Shown here one piece after another: positions 1-7,400 of a stretch of DNA of 13,602 nucleotides (positions within the stretch are counted from its first letter, which is position 1; the number at the start of each line of letters is the position of its first letter). The DNA comes from CAZZKG01 sp964654825 (GTDB lineage Bacteria > Gemmatimonadota > CAZMKB01), in contig CAZZKG010000079.1 of assembly GCA_964654825.1 (NCBI GenBank), forward strand, positions 1 to 13,602, written 5' to 3'. The notes beneath the pieces are model-generated. The model did no database searches. It was not told the origin of the DNA and saw only the letters and a list, made by a program, of their open reading frames with translations. Both the position numbers and the translations under genes were made by a program.

Positions 1-10
1 CCATTTTTCC

Positions 11-39
11 TTGACACTCCGCTTCATCTGTCATATTGT
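11..39 (+). promoter_or_regulatory. sigma70-like promoter for the flavoprotein gene
   Basis: A perfect -35 hexamer TTGACA (11-16) is followed by a 17-base spacer and the -10 hexamer TATTGT (34-39, four of six matches). Transcription would start near 46, giving a leader of about 50 bases before the ATG at 95. The placement suggests that the flavoprotein gene begins a transcription unit. This is a consensus match by eye; the sigma factors of the organism are unknown. Confidence 0.5.
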
Positions 40-94
40 CACCTCTGAGAAAATGGGAAGTTAATCATCTGTCATCGAAGGAAAGGACGATTCC

Positions 95-2050
95 ATGACA
101 ACACCGGGCAGGAAGAAATTTCCATTCCTCTTCCAGCAGGCGAAACTCGGCAGTCTCACGGTACCGAATCGGATCAAGTACGCCGCCTGTTCGGTCTCGA
201 ATTTCAACAACCGCGACGGTACGATGACCGAGCGTGAATTCGCCCGGATGCGGGTCGTCGCTGAGACTGGAGCCGGGATAATCACCAACCAGGGGGCCTA
301 TCCCGATGCCAGGGGTGAAGGAAAGGCCTACTACCGGCAGCTGGCGATATATGATGACACATTCATTCCCCAGTACAGAAGGATTGCAGATCTCATACAC
401 GAACACGGTTCCATCGCCATTCAACAGATACTGCATGCCGGTCGCTACGGCGGGATAGATCTCGATTACTGCCTTCAGAGCTCCGATGTCCCTCAGACCC
501 TGAAACACTTTCGGACACCGCGCCAGATGACCGTCGACCGGATCAAACAGTGTATCGAAGATCATGTTCAGGCCACGCGCCGGTCTCTGGAGGCAGGTTT
601 CGATGGGGTCGAGGTAACCAGTTTTATGGGTTATCTTCTGTCCAACTTTCTTTCGAAGTTCACCAACACGCGGACAGACGAGTATGGCGGGTCGCAGGTC
701 AACAGGGCCCGGTTCATGTGCGAACTGATCCGGGCCATGAAGAAGGTGCTCGGCTCAAAACCCATGATCATACGCCTGAACGGTCTCGAGCTCATGGACG
801 AGTTCGGCGGAAGTACGCACGAGGAGTGTGTTGAATACATGAAATTGGCTGAGGATGCCGGTGTGGACTGCATCAGCATCGTGATCGGCTGGCACGAGTC
901 GAGAAAAGGTGCTCTCGGCAGGGATATTGCCACCGATGAGTGGCTTTTCGTCTCCGAGCACGCAAAAGAAAGCCTCGAGATCCCGGTCGCTTTCGGACCC
1001 CGTTTCGGAGATCCTGTTCTCGCCGAGAAGGCCCTTTCGGAGGGGAAGCTCGATTTCTGGGAGGTCTGCAGACCCATGCTCGCGGACCCGAAGCTGATCC
1101 GCAAGGTGGAAGAGGATCGGCTGGATGAGATAAAGCCCTGCATGGGAGGTCTCGTGTGCCTGGCGCGTATGTTCCGGAACCTGCCCTACATCTGCACGGT
1201 CAACCCTCAGCTCGGCCACGAAGTCGAGCCTTCTTATGACCTCAAGCCAGCCGAAGTGAAAAAGCGGGTTCTTGTGATCGGTGGTGGGCCCGGCGGGCTA
1301 GAGTGTGCTGTGACCGCCGCCGGACGCGGTCACGAGGTCACCATTTATGAAAAAGAGGAAAAGCTAGGGGGGCAGCTGAGGTATGCCGCACGGGAACCTT
1401 CGGGAAGTAACAAGTTTCTGGATCTCATACATTACTACGAGGTACAGATAGAGAAACTGGGTATATCGGTCGAACTGGGTACTGAGATGACCGCCAGGAT
1501 GGCTCACACACTTGAACCAGATGTTGCGGTGATCGCAGCCGGTGCGGAACTCGGTACGGGTCATTTTTCCGTGCCGCCTGATGTGACTTTTGTAAACGCG
1601 TACGATGTGATCGCTGACAGGGCAGATCTGGGCGGGGAAGTACTGGTCCTAGTGGGAGAGAGGCTCGGCCTGGTCGCTGCTGAGTACGCGGCATCAAAAG
1701 GACACAAAGTAACCGTGATCGAACAGGGGAGGGGTGTCGGGATGGACATCGCACCGACATTCAGGTGGCGTCACGCGGCGTGGCTGAGAGAATATGACAT
1801 CGATCTCTATCTCGGTGCGCTGATAAAAAAGATTGAAAGTAATTCCGTGACATTTCTCAACCGGAAAGGTTCCGAGAAAACCGTGAGAGCGGACACCCTG
1901 ATACTGGGCGGTCCACGCACATCCAGGAACTGCCTCGTCACGGAGATGGACTATGCCGTCGATGAGCTTTATGTGATAGGCGACGCGGTTGCGCCCCGAT
2001 CGCTGTCCAACGCGATCCATGAAGGATACAGGACAGGAGTCCGGATTTGA
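95..2050 (+). CDS. 2,4-dienoyl-CoA reductase / OYE-family NADH:flavin oxidoreductase
   Basis: This 651-residue protein has the length and order of the FadH / trimethylamine dehydrogenase / BaiCD family: an N-terminal FMN TIM barrel (about 8-345), a cysteine linker for a 4Fe-4S cluster, and a C-terminal FAD/NAD(P)H domain. Family catalytic residues are visible: Tyr180 in GYLLSNF and His267 in GWHESR, matching Tyr166 and His252 of E. coli dienoyl-CoA reductase. HAGRYG and DEYGG barrel motifs are present. The nucleotide-binding GGGPGG lies at 396-401 and the FAD motif VIGDA near the C-terminus. The family reduces enoyl or dienoyl C=C bonds, often of CoA thioesters, in the cytoplasm. The start is ATG 95, with AAGGA at 83-87. 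Oddity: the cluster motif is C349-x5-C355-x11-C367; the second of the usual four cysteines is Gly352, so the cluster may be altered or absent. The exact substrate is not readable; a bile-acid-type or xenobiotic enone reductase is an alternative. Confidence 0.9.
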   Translation: MTTPGRKKFPFLFQQAKLGSLTVPNRIKYAACSVSNFNNRDGTMTEREFARMRVVAETGAGIITNQGAYPDARGEGKAYYRQLAIYDDTFIPQYRRIADLIHEHGSIAIQQILHAGRYGGIDLDYCLQSSDVPQTLKHFRTPRQMTVDRIKQCIEDHVQATRRSLEAGFDGVEVTSFMGYLLSNFLSKFTNTRTDEYGGSQVNRARFMCELIRAMKKVLGSKPMIIRLNGLELMDEFGGSTHEECVEYMKLAEDAGVDCISIVIGWHESRKGALGRDIATDEWLFVSEHAKESLEIPVAFGPRFGDPVLAEKALSEGKLDFWEVCRPMLADPKLIRKVEEDRLDEIKPCMGGLVCLARMFRNLPYICTVNPQLGHEVEPSYDLKPAEVKKRVLVIGGGPGGLECAVTAAGRGHEVTIYEKEEKLGGQLRYAAREPSGSNKFLDLIHYYEVQIEKLGISVELGTEMTARMAHTLEPDVAVIAAGAELGTGHFSVPPDVTFVNAYDVIADRADLGGEVLVLVGERLGLVAAEYAASKGHKVTVIEQGRGVGMDIAPTFRWRHAAWLREYDIDLYLGALIKKIESNSVTFLNRKGSEKTVRADTLILGGPRTSRNCLVTEMDYAVDELYVIGDAVAPRSLSNAIHEGYRTGVRI

Positions 2051-2112
2051 ACAACCAGTTGAAGTTCATCGGATCGTCGGTTATCCATTTTTCACCGGTA
2101 ATTGTTCAGAAC

Positions 2113-2131
2113 AGGAGGATGAATCAAGGTG
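2113..2131 (+). promoter_or_regulatory. Shine-Dalgarno and GTG start of the lipoprotein gene
   Basis: A full AGGAGG (2113-2118) sits 10 bases before GTG 2129. The nearer ATG at 2119 opens only an 8-codon frame (stop TGA at 2143-2145), so GTG 2129 is the likely start. This strong site supports true translation of the lipoprotein-like N-terminus, which is out of frame with the transglutaminase body downstream. Confidence 0.5.
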
Positions 2132-2323
2132 AAGCAGCTACATGATTTATTCCACACGCTGGGAATCATGGGTCTCGTCCTCTTCTCTCTCAGTTGCTCG
2201 TCTCCTGAAACCTCATCAACTGATGATACCCTGTACACCTCGTTCAGCCGCTTTACCGATCCGGGTGATTTGTCCCCATGTTGGATATACTCCCGTCTGA
2301 CCCTATCGAAATCGCGGCGGTAG
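2129..2323 (+). pseudogene. 5' part of frameshifted lipoprotein (signal peptide segment)
   Basis: This frame encodes 64 residues. The first 22 or so look like a lipoprotein signal peptide: a KQLHD basic/polar start, the hydrophobic stretch LGIMGLVLFSLS, then Cys23 followed by SSPETSSTDD, a typical acidic/serine linker. The lipobox is imperfect, with Ser rather than Leu/Val at -3. The segment up to FTDPGDLSP (about residue 50) matches the start expected for this transglutaminase-like family. After that the frame reads through unrelated residues to a stop at 2321-2323. A one-base deletion in the CCCC run at 2274-2277 explains this, because the -1 frame continues the family sequence from 2278. 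It could be a true mutation, a sequencing or assembly error, or translation may restart at ATG 2278. Confidence 0.5.
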
Positions 2324-3258
2324 CGAAGGGCCTGACCGTCCATCACAATCTTCTGCCCTATCTCGGTATCCCCGTGGAACAGTGGTCCGAGATCAAAAGT
2401 GTATGGCCCCCCAGGGTACGGGACATCCTGATGGTGCTGAAGGAGACCGGTCCGGGAGACCTGCTTGGAGAGAGGCAGATCACTGAGCGCGTGCGTGATG
2501 CGTGTATGCTGGAATCGCATCGATTGGCAAGCATGCTCCGGTATCGACATATACCGGTGAGACTACGGGCCGGCTATTTCCGTGACGTGTACACCAACCA
2601 GGACCATCTCATTGCTTTCTGGGAGAAGAACGCGCGGGAGAGGGGTATCGCCGGACAGCTGCTCGAGGAAGATCCGGAGAAATGGCTTGAGGTCAACCAC
2701 GAATATACGAGGAAGCAGGTCGAAGCCAACAAGTGCGTTGAGCACTGGGTAGCGGAGTACTGGGACGGTCAGCAACGGACATGGCGGCTGCTCGATGCGA
2801 ACAACACATTTCTGAAAGCCATGAGTGACATCGATGTCGATTTTCTTCTGCCGCGGAGATACTTCGAATATGCGTACGAGTCGTGGAAAATAATGAGGAC
2901 CGACGAAAACTTCAACCCCGATCAATATGCCGAATGGCCTCAGGATGGGCGGTCACACATCCGATCTCAGCTGCTGTGGGACTATTACAGTTTACTGAAT
3001 CATGACATCGCCGGTTACGACAAGACGGCATGGTCGACTGAAAATTCAACTACTGCAGAGCGTGATGTGTATGCGTTCGTCAAAGAGAAGAACTACGAGG
3101 AGCTTTCGTCCCGGGAACTCACAGAGCTGGATGCGCTGGCTGATCTTCTGTCCCGGGATCCGGGGCCGGAGGCACTGAAAGCCTTCTACCAGGACAGCGA
3201 AACTCTTAGAATCCCTAGGATCGAAACGGACCCCTACAGCTTTCTCACAAAGCAGTGA
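2278..3258 (+). CDS. transglutaminase-like (papain-fold) domain protein, N-terminus shifted out of frame
   Basis: The 326-residue open frame holds a transglutaminase-like core. Cys76 (in DACMLES) lies before MLRYRHIPVRLRAGY, the helix-strand step characteristic of the fold. His156 is in EHWVAEYW and Asp173 in RLLDAN. Together these give the Cys-His-Asp triad in family order, so the catalytic core looks intact. The family includes peptidases, amidases and protein cross-linkers; the substrate here is unknown. The C-terminal 120 residues, with LLWDYYSLLNHDIAG and a charged helical tail, have no domain I can name. The frame is closed just upstream by TGA at 2266, so ATG 2278 is the only standard in-frame start, but it has no convincing ribosome-binding site. 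The lipoprotein signal at 2129-2277 reads in another frame and fits as the missing N-terminus, giving about 376 residues if rejoined. The original protein was therefore probably an envelope lipoprotein. Confidence 0.75.
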   Translation: MLDILPSDPIEIAAVAKGLTVHHNLLPYLGIPVEQWSEIKSVWPPRVRDILMVLKETGPGDLLGERQITERVRDACMLESHRLASMLRYRHIPVRLRAGYFRDVYTNQDHLIAFWEKNARERGIAGQLLEEDPEKWLEVNHEYTRKQVEANKCVEHWVAEYWDGQQRTWRLLDANNTFLKAMSDIDVDFLLPRRYFEYAYESWKIMRTDENFNPDQYAEWPQDGRSHIRSQLLWDYYSLLNHDIAGYDKTAWSTENSTTAERDVYAFVKEKNYEELSSRELTELDALADLLSRDPGPEALKAFYQDSETLRIPRIETDPYSFLTKQ

Positions 3259-3836
3259 GAATCCCGCGGGTATTTTTCACCATTCCACCTGCCGGTATAT
3301 CATTTCACATGCTGCATCTCCCGTATTTCAACGCGTGAACCACTTCTGATATGGTAGAGACAGATGCCTTTCGGTGCCGTCCCGCCGGGATCTTGATCGT
3401 CTGTGACGGTAACCCGGTAGCTTTCCCCTTCTACCGTTATATACGGATAATTAATTTCACTGTGACGTCATGACAAATGCGTGAGGTGTGCGAAGCGCAC
3501 TCAGGGAAGGGAGAATCGTCATGACGACTGGTACTTCTCGAATAATCCGGGAAGAGGTGAACCGCCGAGATTTTTGTAAGATTTCGGGTTCTCGCTACAA
3601 TAATAATACAGAGATGACATCTTTCAGTCAGAAACAGTAATTCATTACTCAGGAGAGGAAAGGGGGATATGATAAACGACAACTATGAAGATGCATGATA
3701 GTACGTCACATTTATGGGACCTGCTGACTGAATTTCTGTTGATTGAATAAGGGGGTAGAAAGGAGATCGGTGGAGAATAATACCTGCATGGAAGAATAGA
3801 AATTACTTATCAAACCATGTTTTGAAGGGAGAAAAA
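3259..3836. other. 578-bp intergenic region with hairpins and a repeated palindrome, no gene seen
   Basis: No convincing coding frame occurs on either strand. The minus-strand frame at 3437-3682 has no family resemblance or signal structure. What can be seen: a 6-bp stem CGGTAG/CTACCG (3415-3420 with 3431-3436), two copies of CGTCATGAC (3466-3474 and 3517-3525, each containing the palindrome GTCATGAC), and a 5-bp hairpin GTGCG-AAG-CGCAC (3488-3500) between them. An AGGGGG-preceded 9-codon frame starts at ATG 3669. The right half is AT-rich and leads into the secreted propeller gene, so it probably holds that gene's promoter and leader. I could not settle on a clear -35/-10 pair. Confidence 0.4.
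3466..3525. repeat. CGTCATGAC repeat pair flanking a hairpin
   Basis: The 9-base word CGTCATGAC occurs at 3466-3474 and 3517-3525. Its inner 8 bases GTCATGAC are self-complementary, so the pair can be read as direct or inverted. A small hairpin GTGCG-AAG-CGCAC lies between at 3488-3500. The arrangement resembles a two-site operator, but no regulator is encoded nearby. Chance occurrence of one 9-mer pair in this space is possible. Confidence 0.3.
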
Positions 3837-5207
3837 ATGAAGATATGGAATATGATAATCACAGGTATGTGTGCTGCGATGGTGTTGCTTGCGAGCACAG
3901 ATGCGCGTTCTGACATCCTTGTAAAAAGAAAACCGAAACTGGTCAGTCAACTTAATGGGACAGCAGGAGAAAACAGGAATCCGGATCTGACCCTCGTTCG
4001 TTCGGAGGCGTTTCAGGGGTTCAGGTTCACGTGGCAGAACTATACCAGTCAGAAGGTTTACTGGACAAGCGTCAACCGGTATGGACAGGTGGGAGCTGAG
4101 ATGGAGATCACGGAAAGTGATGCTTCAGGCAGCTCAGTACCTTCGATCAGCGGCATTCCCGAAGGCGATTTCATCATATCCTGGAGCGAGTACATCGAAG
4201 AGGCTGGTTCCACCAGGATTCTGGGAAAGCGGTATAACTCTTCGGGCTCTCCGATGGGTGATCCCATGGTGATTGAATACGCTGATGAACTCGACTATGT
4301 CGGCGACTATTATCTGGTCGAGAGCCAGGAGATAACTGCAGTCGATCTTCCTGGTCAGGATGATCACACTCTGCTTCTTGGATGGCTGTTGAATGCCCCA
4401 TCGGACAGGGACAACACGTTCGGAAGACTGATCACTTTCCCGCAGTATGATTGGGGAACGATTCCATCATACCAGTTTCTGGGCTCAGATCCGGATGAGC
4501 CAGGCCATCTCGACAATTCCACCGTTTCCCCACCTTGGATTTACGATTCCCATCCATCGATCCTGGTGAGAGACAATCAGGAAGAGTTCGTGGCCACGTG
4601 GACCAGAGCCGACAGTCCCGAAACCGAGGTGAGATTCAGCACATTCACGCTGCCCGGGGGTTATCCGCTTCTCGACAACGTGAGAGGGGAGATCGCCGAT
4701 ATGTCACAGGGCTATATAGACAGAGATGTCGATGTCGCAGCAGGCGGCTTCGATGATTTTGTCGTCCAGTGGGAACAAGCGGACAATCTCTACGTACGGG
4801 TTTTCGATTGGGACACCGGGGAAGCAGTGACCGCTTCGCCGAGAGTGATCAACCGGGATCCCATCAGCGGTACGGGATCGGGTTACTGGGGGAACGAGGT
4901 TGTCCACGTGTCGGACGATAACAATATTTCCCATTACATTTCAGTGTGGAACTCGAAGAACGGCGGGACAGGTCTTTACGAAATCCACGGGAGACCTTTC
5001 TGGATAGAGTATGATACCTCTCCACCATCCCTTGTACTCGGTACCGAGAGAGTGCTGGCAAGGTCCAATGATCAGGATTTCATACAACCCCGGGCTGAAG
5101 CGGATTCGAACAAACTGTATCTCGTCTTCGCAGGGGGAGAAAGTGGGGGGAATGTGTTCGACATCTATTTCGGGACCTGGCTGATATATTATCCGTACAC
5201 CCCCTGA
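3837..5207 (+). CDS. secreted protein, predicted seven-bladed beta-propeller
   Basis: The 456-residue protein starts with a classic signal peptide (MKIWNM, hydrophobic core IITGMCAAMVLLAS, likely cleavage after TDARS), so it is exported. I set the start at ATG 3837 because AAGGGAGA (3825-3832) just upstream is its ribosome-binding site. A TTG at 3822 in the same frame would add five residues and break that layout. The mature part repeats a hydrophobic strand ending in Trp: FRFTW66, FIISW116, LLLGW183, FVATW255, FVVQW312, YISVW371 and LYLVF431, often followed by a strand of the GKRYNSSGSPMG or VRVFDWDTG type. Seven such units at 40-72 residue intervals suggest a seven-bladed propeller. There is no C-terminal sorting module, unlike the next two secreted proteins. 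No catalytic motif is evident; binding of a ligand or partner is the safest guess. Confidence 0.75.
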   Translation: MKIWNMIITGMCAAMVLLASTDARSDILVKRKPKLVSQLNGTAGENRNPDLTLVRSEAFQGFRFTWQNYTSQKVYWTSVNRYGQVGAEMEITESDASGSSVPSISGIPEGDFIISWSEYIEEAGSTRILGKRYNSSGSPMGDPMVIEYADELDYVGDYYLVESQEITAVDLPGQDDHTLLLGWLLNAPSDRDNTFGRLITFPQYDWGTIPSYQFLGSDPDEPGHLDNSTVSPPWIYDSHPSILVRDNQEEFVATWTRADSPETEVRFSTFTLPGGYPLLDNVRGEIADMSQGYIDRDVDVAAGGFDDFVVQWEQADNLYVRVFDWDTGEAVTASPRVINRDPISGTGSGYWGNEVVHVSDDNNISHYISVWNSKNGGTGLYEIHGRPFWIEYDTSPPSLVLGTERVLARSNDQDFIQPRAEADSNKLYLVFAGGESGGNVFDIYFGTWLIYYPYTP

Positions 5208-5247
5208 TGTGACAAAAACCGAAGGAGTGAGGGTGAACCTGAAGATT

Positions 5248-5270
5248 GGGGGGGGTGCTGTCCCCCCCCC
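5248..5270 (+). terminator. G8/C9 hairpin after the secreted propeller gene
   Basis: Eight G (5248-5255), a six-base loop, then nine C (5262-5270) give an all-GC stem 41 bases beyond the stop at 5207. It lies between convergent genes, where a terminator is expected. No run of T follows on either strand, so it does not match a standard intrinsic terminator. It might act as a bidirectional stop or a 3'-end protector. Confidence 0.35.
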
Positions 5271-5395
5271 GGCTTTCCGGTAAGTCCGACCTCTCGTGTG
5301 TGAATTGATTGTGATGTTATCTTGATCTTTTATGCTCTTGAGGATATGAGCAGTGTCATCAACAGTGTAATAATTCGTTATATGAATGAATAGGT

Positions 5396-5412
5396 TGAGA
5401 GGGGTACTCTCA
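5396..5412 (-). terminator. possible terminator hairpin of the sorting-domain propeller gene
   Basis: TGAGAG (5396-5401) pairs with CTCTCA (5407-5412) around a five-base loop. On the minus strand it begins 14 bases after the stop codon at 5426. No T-tract follows, so this is a weak call based on position and stem only. Confidence 0.25.
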
Positions 5413-5425
5413 TCAGGAAGGAATA

Positions 5426-7093
5426 CTATTTCAAAAGAGTCATTTTGCGTGTGAGTGTGCCTTCACCAGTACTCAAAGTGCAGAAATAAATCCCTGATGC
5501 GGCAGGATTACCATCGCTGTCACTGCCGTTCCACACCAGCCTTTGTATTCCAGGATGGAGTATAGCGCTTATCAGTGTCACGACATGTCTCCCGCGGATA
5601 TCGTAAATGCTCAAATCCACGGACTGAGCCCTGGATGCTGATCCGGTGATGACAAAGGTGATGGTTGTCGAAGGATTGAAGGGATTTGGATAATTCTGTA
5701 TAAGATCCAGGGTTTTAGGTGTTCGGCCTGCACCCCGGGACTTCTCCTTCTCTATGCCGACAGCCTGCAGGTCGATGATGTATGGGTCACCGCGGCCGAG
5801 CGGATCAGACCACTTATCACAGCTCATCACACCGGTCTCTTCACCCCAGTCCGATGCAAAAATGACGTAGCGGCCGTCCCGTGAAATACTTGCTCGTGGC
5901 TGAACCCAGTATCCACATTTACTGGAGCGATGATGTGTCAGTCGCAGCACCGAACCGTCCGTATACTGAAGGAAGATTTCGTTTTTGAAAGGCCAGTCGT
6001 ATTCACCGCTGTAATTACCCCAGGATATGAGCCCGACACCATGCGGCCCCTGACAGGAAATGTGGTCCTCGTCCGTCCAGTCCACTACCTGCAGGTAGAT
6101 CGGCGGGCTCACGGTGGGAAGACCGGGGAGCAGCCGCATGGAGATGGCAGGGAGGTTTGGATTCTCAGGTGAAGAAAGTTCGGTCGTCATGAAGAACTCG
6201 GTCATACCATCAGTATCAACACCAAGGTCCCCGTGATGGTGGTGGTCAGAAACGCGACCGATAAAATCACCCGTCTGGAGATCGAGAGTCTCAAGGCCAC
6301 TGCAGCGGGTCGTATCGTCACGTACCCACTGTACAACGAGGTAATCACCGAGAGGCGAAATTCCCACCCAGTCCGGCTCGACCTCACCCCACTCGGGATC
6401 AGGTACGCAGGGACCGGTGTATAAATCGGATATCCCTACCTGTGCACCCAGAGTGAAATTCTCTATATCCAGTGCGAAGATGACTTCTTCACCATCATCC
6501 CGACTCACCATACCACCCAGCCAGCGGCCGTCCTGAGAGATCTCGTCGAACGACTGGTTAGGACGGATCCTCTCATACTGAGCTGGAAACGTATAGACGG
6601 TGCGGGTGATCAGTGAGTCCAGATCTGTGAATTGAAGACGGACGGTCGTATCTTCATTGCTGTCGAAGTGTACCAGAGTGTGCGATCGGGTGGGGTGCCA
6701 TCGAGGTGAGTTCCATGCCGACGTCTCAAGTCCTTCGACCATGCTGTTGTCGGCCATGCGGCGAACTGAGTAATCAGCATTGCTCACTAGCAGAAGGTAC
6801 GCGTTATCCGAGGAGAAGGCCTGGAGCTGGTTATAGATCTGCGTTTCGAATCCCCCATCATCACTAAAGTCCGAGACTCTTCGAATGGCAGTGCCGAAGA
6901 CAGGGTCGATGAAAGTTACTCCTGCCGGCTGGAGTGGTAACGGAGCAGGTTCGACTATCAGCTGTGGATCATCTATTCCCCCTGATTGCGCGGTGAGGAT
7001 CATAGTCGGTCCGGCAGCAGTAGTAATCAGGGAAACAAAGATAAACAATGAAAAATAAGAAAAGTGGTTACTGTGTGATGAGAAATGTAACAT
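5426..7093 (-). CDS. secreted PD40/TolB-like beta-propeller with C-terminal T9SS/FlgD-like sorting domain
   Basis: This 555-residue protein has a hydrophobic N-terminus (SYFSLFIFVSLITTAAG, about 12-28) that reads as a signal peptide. The body carries TolB/PD40-type repeat strands: FSSDNAYLLLVSNAD (93-107), ISQDGRWLGGMVSRD (185-199), ISPLGDYLVVQW (245-256) and SISRDGRYVIFASDW (402-416), consistent with a propeller. His284-287 form an HHHH cluster and THHRS follows at 386-390, which could bind a metal. The last 90 residues (463-555) are a FlgD-like/type A sorting module: YPNPFNPST, IYDIRGR, WNGSDSDGNPAASGIYF, ending RKMTLLK. In type IX secretion this tail directs export and surface attachment. 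Some propellers of this style resemble oligogalacturonate lyases (PL22), but I cannot confirm catalytic residues. The gene lies 42 bases after the beta-helix gene on the same strand, so co-transcription is possible. Confidence 0.8.
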   Translation of the reverse strand: MLHFSSHSNHFSYFSLFIFVSLITTAAGPTMILTAQSGGIDDPQLIVEPAPLPLQPAGVTFIDPVFGTAIRRVSDFSDDGGFETQIYNQLQAFSSDNAYLLLVSNADYSVRRMADNSMVEGLETSAWNSPRWHPTRSHTLVHFDSNEDTTVRLQFTDLDSLITRTVYTFPAQYERIRPNQSFDEISQDGRWLGGMVSRDDGEEVIFALDIENFTLGAQVGISDLYTGPCVPDPEWGEVEPDWVGISPLGDYLVVQWVRDDTTRCSGLETLDLQTGDFIGRVSDHHHHGDLGVDTDGMTEFFMTTELSSPENPNLPAISMRLLPGLPTVSPPIYLQVVDWTDEDHISCQGPHGVGLISWGNYSGEYDWPFKNEIFLQYTDGSVLRLTHHRSSKCGYWVQPRASISRDGRYVIFASDWGEETGVMSCDKWSDPLGRGDPYIIDLQAVGIEKEKSRGAGRTPKTLDLIQNYPNPFNPSTTITFVITGSASRAQSVDLSIYDIRGRHVVTLISAILHPGIQRLVWNGSDSDGNPAASGIYFCTLSTGEGTLTRKMTLLK

Positions 7094-7109
7094 GTACTGT
7101 GGGATCCTT

Positions 7110-7132
7110 GAGGAGTTAAAAAGAGCCTCCTC
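7110..7132 (-). other. hairpin between the two sorting-domain genes
   Basis: On the minus strand GAGGAG and CTCCTC (six pairs, 7127-7132 with 7110-7115) enclose an 11-base loop holding TTTTT. It starts three bases after the beta-helix stop and ends 16 bases before the next ATG (7093). It could attenuate or process a shared transcript, or be chance. Confidence 0.25.
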
Positions 7133-7135
7133 CTG

Positions 7136-7400
7136 TTATCTCAGGATTGTCATTTTCCTGGTCGACGTGTAGTCCCCAGCTTCGATTCGGTAGAGATAGA
7201 TGCCCGAGTCGACATCATTGCCGTTGTTGTCCTTCCCGTCCCAGTAGACCGTAAATCTACCCGGTTCCCGTACCGCGTCCACCAGCGTACGGACTATCCC
7301 CCCCCTCAGGTCATAGATGTTGAGTAGGATCCGAACCGCTTCATCCCCGGACACGGTATAATCTATGGTTGTCGAGGGGTTGAAGGGGTTGGGATGGTTC
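7136..7400 (-). repeat. C-terminal sorting module, copy 1 (partner at 5426-5710)
   Basis: The 3' ends of the two minus-strand secreted genes encode the same module of about 90 residues. It is recognisable in DNA around the PNPFNPST core (near 5670-5695 and 7365-7395) and at the final RKMT codons. The copies diverge enough that they look like an old shared domain rather than a recent duplication. Confidence 0.6.

Noticed and set aside
2..64. Open frame from the left edge to TAA at 62-64, possibly the tail of an upstream gene
   Set aside because: Only 20 residues, no recognisable sequence, and it overlaps a good promoter (11-39); cannot be supported.
65..565. 166-codon minus-strand frame over the flavoprotein start
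   Set aside because: Shadow of the flavoprotein gene; no independent motif or ribosome-binding site.
3261..3277. CCCGCGGG followed by TATTTTT as terminator of the transglutaminase-like gene
   Set aside because: The palindrome leaves no room for a loop, so only about three pairs can form; not a credible stem.
3437..3682. 81-codon minus-strand frame in the gene-free region
   Set aside because: No ribosome-binding site, no recognisable composition or signal, and it covers the repeat and hairpin elements.
3822..3836. TTG 3822 as the start of the secreted propeller
   Set aside because: The extra codons contain the ribosome-binding site for ATG 3837, which directly begins a standard signal peptide.
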